This document shows, in pieces, positions 1 to 6,524 of a DNA stretch of 11,724 nt (within the stretch, counting starts at the first letter, position 1; the number at the start of each line of letters is the position of its first letter). Origin of the DNA: Byssochlamys sp. IMV 00236. Its lineage: Eukaryota > Ascomycota > Eurotiomycetes > Eurotiales > Thermoascaceae. A model generated the notes under the pieces. It saw only the letters and a program-made list of their open reading frames with translations, was not told the DNA's origin and searched no databases. The position numbers were made by a program, and so were the translations under genes. The DNA is taken from the NCBI GenBank assembly GCA_001931875.2, contig MSJH02000082.1, positions 4,678-16,401 of the forward strand, read 5' to 3'.

Positions 1-32
<32 letters not shown>

Positions 33-348
33 GTATCCCCCGCCAAAAGACGAGAACGCCCCTGCTTTTTGTAATATATTTTTAGTTATTTATTTATCTC
101 TTTCTCTTCAATACACACACACACGTACACACCCTTTCTCCCTTTCAAATCTTTCAACTTCCTCCCTTTTTTTCCCTTTCCTTTTTCTTTTTTCTCCCTT
201 TCTTCTTTCTCTTTTTATATTTTTCATTTCGTCTTTTTAGTACTTTTTTTTTATCGGAAAGCACACACATTTGTTCCCCGACTAATTGAAAGAAAATACA
301 TACAAACAGGGACAGAAATAATAAAAAGTAGGGTCATTGCAGAACATC
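1..348 (+). promoter_or_regulatory. upstream and 5' leader region of the PUF gene
   Basis: The stretch opens with 28 consecutive A. From about 100 to 240 it is strongly pyrimidine-rich on the plus strand (runs of CTTT, TTCC and CCCT) and includes a CA microsatellite at 112-130. Pyrimidine-rich leaders before a start codon also occur at two other genes in this window. No clear TATA box was found. The ATG at 349 sits in a reasonable context (ATC before ATG, G at +4). The open frame across 31-240 is low-complexity (Phe, Ser, Leu, Pro) and is treated as an artefact of the pyrimidine tract. Confidence 0.55.
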
Positions 349-3300
349 ATGGCCAACTCAGGTACCGATTCAACTAATTCACTCAATGACAATGACTCCA
401 ATTGTTCACCGAGGTATGACACTTTAATTTTTTGTTTCTAATATGTATAACGCGTTCATGTGTAGTGGCAATACCAATTATTTAGCAACGAAAACATGGC
501 ATAAGAAATTGGCTCAAGAACCTTTACGTCGACCTCGTGCTGAGACAGCACCTCCAGATCCTGTGATACCCAACAATATGCGTAACCCAACCCATGTTTT
601 CACTAGCAGTCTATTCAACCCACAGAGTCAACCCCTCTGGGACGGTCAACCACATAGTCCTACTTCAGATCAGTTACTCAGAGAAGACAGTCATCATACA
701 ATTGCTAGTACATTTGCTTCTTTAGGATTAGACGATAGTCGAACTTTAGACAATAGACGTACAATTCATGCAAGTCATTCATATTCTTCACTTCAATTCT
801 TGGCTGAAACTCATCAACAACAACAACAACAACAACAACAGATTCCATATGATTCCTTTTTAAAACAACGTCCTCCTCTGATGGACCTTAGACTTCAAGG
901 AAATAGACCAAGAGCAATGAGTGCTGTTGATTCTTTAGAAGAACAACAACAGCAGGACCATCCTCCTTTTCAGTCTATATGGCATCCTCGGCTTCCGTTA
1001 GAAAACAACATCCGTCGTCCGTTCCTACGCAACTCAAACAGCAGTGCTGATCTGCTAGAGATGATGGCAAGACAAAGAAAGGCCAGCACAACCAGTTCAT
1101 CTCCCATCTACCATCAGGATGAGCCTGAGTTGGCAACACCACCTACCGCATGGGAATCCTTTGAAGACGCCGAGATCGTCCCTCATGGCCAAATACCGAG
1201 TCGTTCTTTATGGATTGGACAGCTCGACCTTAGCATCACAACCAACGATTTGAATAATTTGTTTTCAAAGTTTGGGTCTATTGAAAGTATAAGGATCTTA
1301 CCGGACCGTGAGTGTGCGTTTATCAATTACTTTGGGGTCGAAGAAGCATTGAGAGCCAAGGATGCGTTGATTCACAAGATGAACAGTAAACTTGGCAATT
1401 CAACTATCAAGGTCGGATTTGGAAAATCTGAATCAGTGCCACAACAGCTGTCTTCCTCAACATCGTCACAGTCATCTCAGTCTCAACTGTTGACCGACAG
1501 TGTTCAAGAACCCACCCGAGCGTTATGTAAGTTAAAGGACAATACGAAACAGTTACTTATGTTTTTAATAGGGATTGGAAATATTCCAAACAACACAACC
1601 CAGGTTGCTTTGGGTACCGTCTTTTCCACCTTCGGAGCGATCGAATCCGTCCGTGTGCTGCCCCACAAAAACTGCGGATTTATCAATTTTTTTAATTTAG
1701 AAGATGCCATCCGAGCTAAAAAATCGTTACATAATCGGGAGATCATGGGACCAGGCACAGGCATGATCAAGATTGGATATGCAAAAGTGCCTTCGCTCAA
1801 GACGATGGAAGATGATGTCGAAAAGGAACACCAACAGTACCAGCAGCAAATGATGATGTACATGATGACCGAGATGATGACACATAATCCCAACATGGTG
1901 TCGGCTATTATATCAGAACGAAAGATGATCATGCAGGATTTTGGTGAAGATGAAAAGGATGGTCCGATGTTTCAAGGTGAGGGTCGCACCAATAAAAAAA
2001 AAAAAAAAACGGATATAAGCTTACTTTTGTAACTTAGTGCTTCATTTGCCTCAGCATTACTTCCATACTATACCAGCTGCTCCCGAATTGGGTCAATCTA
2101 GAAAGGTCGATATTGCGAAATTAAGAGATATCCGGAAAAGATTGGATAATGGTCAAATCTCGGTAAAGGAACTGGAAGTCATTGCGGTTGAATGTTTGGA
2201 TGAGTTGGTGGAACTTTGTAGCGGTAAGATGGAAACCATCTTAAAAAAAAACAGAAATGAACCCATACCTGTCTATAGACTATATCGGCAACACGGTCAT
2301 TCAACGATTATTTGAAAAATGCTCAGAGATGACCAAGTCTCTTATGCTTGAACGAGTAGCGCCTTATTTAGCTTCGATTGGTGTGCACAAGAATGGAACC
2401 TGGGCCGCTCAAAAGATTATTGACACGGCAAAACTTCCTGCGCAGGTATAAAATCAAAAAATAGTAAACTACATTCATATTTTTTTAAAAAAAGAAATAG
2501 GTGAATCTTATTTGTGAGCATATTAAACCCTATGTGCCTGCACTCTTGTTGGATCAATTTGGCAATTACGTTGTTCAGTGTTGTCTCAGTCTTGGTCCCT
2601 TACAGAATCAGTTCATCTTTGACGCTATTGTTGACTCATGTTGGGAAATTGCTCAAGGACGCTTCGGCGCGCGAGCCGTTCGTGCCACACTGGAGAGTCC
2701 CCATGTTACCAAACGACAGCAAGTAAAAAAAAAAAAAAAAAAAAAAAAAAGAAAGAGAGAGAGAGAGAGAGCAAAGCATTTTAATATGACAAGACTAACA
2801 CCATCTTTTTTTGTTCATAAATAGAAATATGTTGCTGCTTCACTTGTACAACATGCTTTACTTTTAGCTACAAATGCAAACGGAGCACTTTTACTGATCT
2901 GGTTACTGGACACATCAGGTATTCCTGGGCGTTATCGAGTGCTTGCACCTCGATTATTACCTCACTTGGCACGCCTTTGTACACATAAATTAGCCTCTCT
3001 TACCGTCTTGAAGCTGATCAACCAACGTCAAGAGCCTGATGCAAGGGCAGTTATTCTTGATGCTCTCTTCTTTACACCACAATATGCAGAAGTGACTGAA
3101 GAGATTCTCCATGATCAAGTCCATGGTGTCAATTTGATACAAAAGATTCTGTCAAGCTCATATATTGAACTAAAGGAGAGACAGCGCATTGCAGAAAGAG
3201 TAAAACAGATGCTTTATAAATTAAAGCTGCAGCACGTACAGGGCTACAAGCGACTTGTAGAAGAAATCAACATGGTCATGGTCGATTCAGTTCCGGGTGC

Positions 3301-3541
3301 GAGCTTGGGTGCTGGTATACCTTCTCAATTTTCCATCAGTCCCAGTTTAGCTGCTGCCTTACATGCCAAGTATCTGGCGGTCAGTAATGGAATGGGAAAT
3401 GAAGAACAACTAGAACAACCTCAATCTACAGCAGCCATGATGGCTAATTTCTATGCTGCCGCTGTTGCAGCGTCTATTTCAACTGCAAATAACAATGCAG
3501 CCACTACAGAAGAAAAGAATGAAGAAGATAACAACACATAA
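349..3541 (+). CDS. RRM-RRM-Pumilio (PUF) RNA-binding protein, Jsn1/Puf2-like
   Basis: Probable mRNA-binding post-transcriptional regulator in the cytoplasm. Exons: 349-413, 466-1526, 1572-1976, 2038-2223, 2279-2445, 2501-2722 and 2825-3541, giving 940 residues. All six introns are GT-AG and restore frame. The start is the first ATG; its 21-codon exon joins in frame to the long second exon through a split Ser codon. RRM1 is about residues 269-341 (RNP2 LWIGQL, RNP1 CAFINYF). RRM2 is about 375-446 (LWIGNI, CGFINFF). PUF repeats run about 545-860, with helix signatures GNTVIQ, GTWAAQ, GNYVVQ, ARAVR and GVNLIQ. The N-terminal part is disordered, with nine consecutive Gln encoded by CAA repeats; the C-terminus is Ala/Asn-rich. 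RRM plus PUF matches yeast Jsn1/Puf1 and Puf2, which bind mRNAs for membrane-associated proteins; here there are two clear RRMs. Several PUF helices lack the usual base-contact residues, so specificity cannot be read off. Family assignment is firm; targets are unknown. Confidence 0.93.
814..841 (+). repeat. CAA trinucleotide repeat encoding polyglutamine
   Basis: Nine consecutive Gln codons (mostly CAA, last one CAG) lie in the disordered N-terminal part of the PUF protein. Such tracts vary in length by replication slippage. A second, shorter Gln run lies around 940-955. Confidence 0.9.
1527..1571 (+). other. 45-nt frame-neutral intron just before RRM2
   Basis: GTAAGT donor and TTAATAG acceptor. 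Removal joins T with GG to give the Trp codon of the RRM2 signature LWIGNI, which supports splicing. The length is a multiple of three and contains no in-frame stop, so retention would insert 15 residues and replace the RNP2 Trp rather than truncate the protein. Confidence 0.85.
2723..2824 (+). repeat. longest intron, holding an A26 tract and a GA microsatellite
   Basis: This 102-nt intron of the PUF gene is about twice as long as its neighbours. The extra length is 26 consecutive A at 2725-2750 followed by an alternating GA tract to 2771. The donor (GTAAAA) runs straight into the A tract; the acceptor is ATAG at 2821-2824. The exons on either side join at a codon boundary (Gln then Lys). Confidence 0.88.
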
Positions 3542-3781
3542 TAGCAATCCCTCTGAATGATATCACTATATACATATACATAATGGATACCCCTTTCCTT
3601 TCTTTTTTGTTTTTTTTTTGTTTGGGCTTTTTGCTTATATATTCGTTCACTTAGACTTATCACACACACACACACATATATACATTCTTTCCTCCCCCCT
3701 TTCTCCTTTTTTTTTACATATACTGTAACTTTTATTTGCATTGCATCTTTTGTTAAAAAGATTGAATTGAATTTGTTTATG

Positions 3782-3789
3782 TGTATATA
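3782..3789 (+). promoter_or_regulatory. Pumilio-type element in the PUF gene's own 3' UTR
   Basis: TGTATATA matches the classical PUF recognition element UGUANAUA. It lies about 240 nt after the stop codon and 26 nt before AATAAA. The surroundings are AT-rich, so chance occurrence is quite possible, and Jsn1/Puf2-type proteins are reported to prefer UAAU-containing motifs. Confidence 0.3.
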
Positions 3790-3814
3790 CATGACAATAT
3801 GTTTTTTTAAGTTT

Positions 3815-3820
3815 AATAAA
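3815..3820 (+). terminator. AATAAA polyadenylation signal of the PUF gene
   Basis: Canonical AATAAA hexamer 273 nt after the PUF stop codon, in a T-rich context. Cleavage would be expected about 10-30 nt further on. Confidence 0.65.
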
Positions 3821-3828
3821 CAATCTCT

Positions 3829-3834
3829 TTTATT
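3829..3834 (-). terminator. AATAAA polyadenylation signal of the bZIP gene
   Basis: TTTATT on the plus strand reads AATAAA on the minus strand, about 90 nt after the bZIP stop codon. It faces the PUF signal at a distance of 8 nt. Confidence 0.6.
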
Positions 3835-3923
3835 ATTATTTAGTCAAAATGTAATAGAATGAAGCATGTGTGTGTGCGTGTAATGAAAATGCAAGGAAAT
3901 ATATATGTGTGATTGTATTATGC

Positions 3924-4621
3924 TTAAACATCAGATGAAGGAGAATTTGGAGCAGATTGTTCTTGTGAACCATTTTTACTTGTTAGAGTTGTTAATACAG
4001 ATTTCAAAAACTTATTCTATTTCATGTTAGTGGACATTTATATAAACATAGTATAAATATATATATACTTGCCTCATTTTCTAATTCCTCTAGTTTCTTT
4101 GCATCTGTTTGCTTTTCGACTCTAAATCGAGTTATAAATTGCTCCAGTTGATTGATGCGACCAAGGATATCTACTGATGCGGATGGCGTTGAAGGTGATG
4201 ATGTGGATGACGATGTTTCGGATGGTGAGTTTAGGTTTGCGTTGATCAATAGAGGATGATCAGGACAGACAAATCGCAAAGCATCTTCCAATTCCTGTGT
4301 TCTCTTTTCTAAACCCTGACATCGTTCCTGTAATTCACGTTCTCTCTGCTTACGACGATCACGAAATCGCGCAGATGCGCCTGCATTTCTTCGTCTTTTT
4401 TCTGCTAATACTTCTTCAGAGGTCATCACTCTCTTCTGGCTGTCTTGGGCTGAGTCTGATCTTCTTCTTAACTCAGCGGGGTATGGAAATAAATGGTCTT
4501 CATAAGGCTTGGGTAATATGGGCATTGCTTTTTTTGGATCAAATGCAGTTGTAGGAGGAGAAGCAAGGCCCGTGGTAAACATTGAAATGGGTGGTAGTAA
4601 TTGTGTTGGAGGTGAGTTCAT
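3924..4621 (-). CDS. bZIP transcription factor, Cys3/Met4/Zip1-like basic region
   Basis: Nuclear DNA-binding regulator. Exons on the minus strand are 4621-4073 and 4016-3924 (213 residues), joined across a 56-nt GC-AG intron. The ATG at 4621 is preceded by an in-frame TGA 9 nt upstream, which supports this start unless a leader intron ends at the nearby pyrimidine-rich CAG. The basic region is about residues 74-94: EKRRRNAGASARFRDRRKQR, with N79, A82, S83, R85 and R87 in the N-x7-R signature. R87-x9-L97 then leads to a zipper at L97, L104, L111 and V118. A Ser/Thr/Pro-rich linker (about 119-150) separates this from a second coiled-coil stretch (about 153-195) ending in ELENENKFLKSVL. The NxxASARFR form resembles fungal sulphur and stress regulators (Cys3, Met4, Zip1) and also ATF4. 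That it controls sulphur metabolism is only a guess from this resemblance. Confidence 0.88.
4017..4072 (-). other. GC-AG intron of the bZIP gene
   Basis: On the minus strand the exon ends ATGAG and the intron begins GCAAGT, the standard non-canonical GC donor. It ends GAAATAG, with a CTAAC branch-like sequence 12-17 nt before the AG. This junction gives ELENENKFLKSVL, a typical zipper ending. The competing GT donor 4 nt further in, spliced to the same AG, reaches a stop at once. Confidence 0.8.
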
Positions 4622-4631
4622 TTTTTGCTGT

Positions 4632-4670
4632 CAATAGAGAAAAAGGGAGAGAGAGGGAGGGAGAGAATAA
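4632..4670 (-). promoter_or_regulatory. polypyrimidine tract in the bZIP leader
   Basis: The plus strand is almost pure purine (GA/GGGA repeats), so the minus strand is a CT-rich tract ending about 10 nt before the start codon. It resembles the pyrimidine-rich leaders of the PUF and Ulp2 genes. Its 3' end reads like a splice acceptor (CTATTGACAG), so a leader intron cannot be excluded. Confidence 0.5.
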
Positions 4671-4713
4671 AAAAGAAAGCCCAAAAAACTGAATTTGAAA
4701 TAGAATAAATACA

Positions 4714-4753
4714 ATTGCGCCATCCGATTGCGACATTTCTGTATCTAATTGCG
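4714..4753. repeat. three ATTGCG repeats upstream of the bZIP gene
   Basis: ATTGCG occurs at 4714-4719, 4727-4732 and 4748-4753, about 93-135 nt upstream of the bZIP ATG, with a fourth copy at 4985-4990. All have the same orientation (CGCAAT on the bZIP strand). Possible factor-binding cluster; the factor is unknown. Confidence 0.4.
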
Positions 4754-4858
4754 ATCAACAAAAAATCAAATTAGAATTGGTGGTACAGAAAGCGTGTGAA
4801 GTTTAATGCTAACTACACGCTCTATGTGTTGTTTATTTGAGAGATAACTCCTCTCCTG

Positions 4859-4872
4859 GTTGTCATGGCAAA
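4859..4872 (+). promoter_or_regulatory. X-box-like (RFX-type) element
   Basis: GTTGTCATGGCAAA differs at two positions from GTTGCCATGGCAAC, the palindromic X-box bound by RFX-family proteins (Crt1/Rfx1 in yeast). It lies 238 nt upstream of the bZIP start. Confidence 0.35.
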
Positions 4873-5634
4873 TTATTCAATTTACCTTTCATATAAGAAT
4901 ATATGTCATGAAAACCTAGTATTCAATACACAGATGAGCCCTCATGTACAATTAGAAAATGTTAATACGTATTTTTGTAAAGGAATTGCGTAACATGTAA
5001 ATAAAATGATCACTCTTGACACTCATTGGAAATAGCAAAAAATCATTTCACGCATGATCCAGTAACGAAAATACAAACAAATGGTTAAAGTAAATGATAA
5101 CACTGCTTTAACGCCAATTTGATGCGGATGATATACCCACGTATCTTTACTCAATACTCATTAGAATGCAAACAAGGCATACATACTTAGCCATTAGTAT
5201 TTTATGATAGCTATAGTCTTTACGTATTTCATCTGTTATTTCCATCATAGGTTCCTAGTCACAACGTCTTATACTGATGTTATCCATATATCTTTTGAAG
5301 ATGAATTAGAGCTGTCTCATTGGTAGGACTAGATAAGGATTAAAGACGGCTAGAGTATTACATTATAGAAAGAATTTTGTTCAATTTGAAGCCAAAACTA
5401 CATTTTTTACATTGTAAGAGTAACCCATGGTTCCCATATATATGAATCATATCCCGTCTTAAGGAGGGAATCAACGTAAACCCTGAAAAATATGATGTTA
5501 TTATTCGAGAATAATACCCAACATTAAGCAATTAATTATACTTATTCCTAATATTCCTTCTTTGATCATTAGGCATTTATTTCTGCATTACGTCAATTGA
5601 GCTAATGTTGCTTAGGTTATGCAATAATGTCGCT

Positions 5635-5657
5635 CGTCGTTGTCCTGTGTAACGACG
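5635..5657. repeat. 7-bp perfect inverted repeat with 9-nt loop
   Basis: CGTCGTT at 5635-5641 is followed after 9 nt by AACGACG at 5651-5657. It is GC-richer than its surroundings. Function unknown. Confidence 0.4.
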
Positions 5658-5736
5658 CATCCCTTTTTCTTTTCTGCTGTCAAGAAAGAATCATACAATT
5701 TATCAGATTCAGTTTATAAAAAAAAAGGGGGGAAAC

Positions 5737-5750
5737 CTTTTTATAAAAAG
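5737..5750. promoter_or_regulatory. palindromic TATA-type sequence
   Basis: CTTTTTATAAAAAG is a perfect 14-bp palindrome containing TATAAAAA, following a run of A and G. It is about 780 nt from the Ulp2 start and 1.1 kb from the bZIP start, so it serves neither obviously; it may belong to an unrecognised transcript or be chance. Confidence 0.35.
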
Positions 5751-5763
5751 TTTACAAGACCAT

Positions 5764-5812
5764 GTTTCCATGGCAATAAGTATATGAAATAGATAATAAT
5801 TACCATAGAAAC
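5764..5812. promoter_or_regulatory. pair of X-box-like elements forming an inverted repeat
   Basis: GTTTCCATGGCAAT at 5764-5777 and ATTACCATAGAAAC at 5799-5812 are inverted copies of one another at 12 of 14 positions, separated by 21 nt. Each resembles the RFX X-box consensus with two mismatches. Confidence 0.4.
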
Positions 5813-6065
5813 GTATTGATTATTGTGACAAGTAAAGGATTCCGTCATTTTCTATTTTCATTTCTCCATTTTACATTTTTCGAACAAATTTCCAAATTTG
5901 ATTGTTATTCACTTGTTTTAGAAATATTGAGCATTGTTTTCAAACATTTTATGCATCACTTCTCGAAAAAGCACGCAATTCACATGTTGAAAGTGTCTTT
6001 GCTTCATTGTCTGTTTTTCTTTTGAATCAAAACATGCATTGATATAAGGGCACACTCTGATGTCA

Positions 6066-6086
6066 CTTTATGTTTCAAACATAAAG
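6066..6086. repeat. perfect 10-bp dyad with single-base centre
   Basis: CTTTATGTTT at 6066-6075 and AAACATAAAG at 6077-6086 are exact reverse complements around one C. It lies about 440-460 nt upstream of the Ulp2 start. Such symmetry suits binding of a dimeric protein or cruciform formation; nothing identifies the factor. Confidence 0.55.
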
Positions 6087-6340
6087 AAAGAGGCAATTGT
6101 TTGAGAACTGACAATCTTCAAAGAGAGAATAGAAATAAGAACGAATGACAGCTACCTAAAAGAGGGGGACAATACAAGCTGATAGTTGACTGAGGTTTAT
6201 TAAAGATCAAGCGTTGAACCTAAGCCATCTTTTTGAGTATTGAAGTAAAGCTTTCAAAGAACTTTTTTTACACAACATTCATTCAACATGGATCGATTCT
6301 ACGATATAAGTATAAAAATCAAACACTCGAACCAACCTTT

Positions 6341-6348
6341 TATAAAAG
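6341..6348 (+). promoter_or_regulatory. probable TATA box of the Ulp2-type gene
   Basis: TATAAAAG inside the palindrome CTTTTATAAAAG (6337-6348), 177-184 nt upstream of the chosen ATG. A start of transcription around 6375 would give a leader of about 150 nt. Confidence 0.45.
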
Positions 6349-6524
6349 TCCAACAATGAAAAATCAACCCCCCTTGACCTTTCATTGCTTGCTTGCATAA
6401 TCAAGAAAAGTCCGGCCATCCCTTGATCATTTTGCGAGCCGAATAATTCTTATCGGGGTTGACCCTTTCCAAACGTACTTTTTCCCTCTCTTTCTATTTT
6501 TTGAATTCTCTGTCTCCTTATCAT

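Larger units (their letters stand above)
3542..3923. other. convergent 3' region between the PUF and bZIP genes
   Basis: No gene seen. It contains a CA repeat at 3661-3675 running into TA repeats, T-rich stretches, and two facing AATAAA signals at 3815-3834. The minus-strand open frame at 3451-3792 is low-complexity and antisense to the PUF 3' end. Confidence 0.7.
4622..6524. promoter_or_regulatory. 1.9-kb shared upstream region between the divergent bZIP and Ulp2 genes
   Basis: No convincing coding region, tRNA or other RNA gene was recognised; open frames here are short and lack ATG starts or family features. The region is AT-rich but holds several ordered elements: ATTGCG repeats at 4714-4753, X-box-like sites at 4859, 5420, 5764 and 5799, a CRE-like TTACGTCA at 5588, a C/EBP-like TTATGCAAT at 5617, and perfect palindromes at 5737-5750 and 6337-6348, plus a 21-bp dyad at 6066-6086. 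The last 45 nt before the Ulp2 ATG are pyrimidine-rich. Confidence 0.6.

Noticed and set aside
31..240. 69-codon plus-strand open frame
   Set aside because: Low-complexity translation of a pyrimidine-rich leader; it lies directly upstream of the PUF start and has no domain.
1504..1932. 142-codon minus-strand open frame
   Set aside because: Antisense to the RRM2 exon, which has clear family motifs; hydrophobic shadow frame.
3451..3792. 113-codon minus-strand open frame
   Set aside because: Composed of Lys-rich and Val/Tyr-rich translations of microsatellites and antisense to the PUF C-terminus.
4200..4300. Possible intron hidden in the Ser-rich bZIP linker
   Set aside because: No donor/acceptor/branch combination that keeps frame was seen, and the linker is an open, codon-like sequence.
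5816..6025. 69-codon plus-strand open frame
   Set aside because: Starts at TTG rather than ATG, is Phe/Leu-rich from T-rich DNA, and has no splice context or recognisable domain.
6326..6345. Minus-strand GGTTCGAGT resembling a tRNA B box
   Set aside because: Flanking bases do not form a T-arm stem and no acceptor or anticodon arms are present.
6288..6359. Short ORF beginning MDRFYDISIKIK, considered as the Ulp2 start
   Set aside because: It stops after 23 codons, lies at or upstream of the probable TATA box, and has no convincing splice into the protease frame; ATG 6525 is better.
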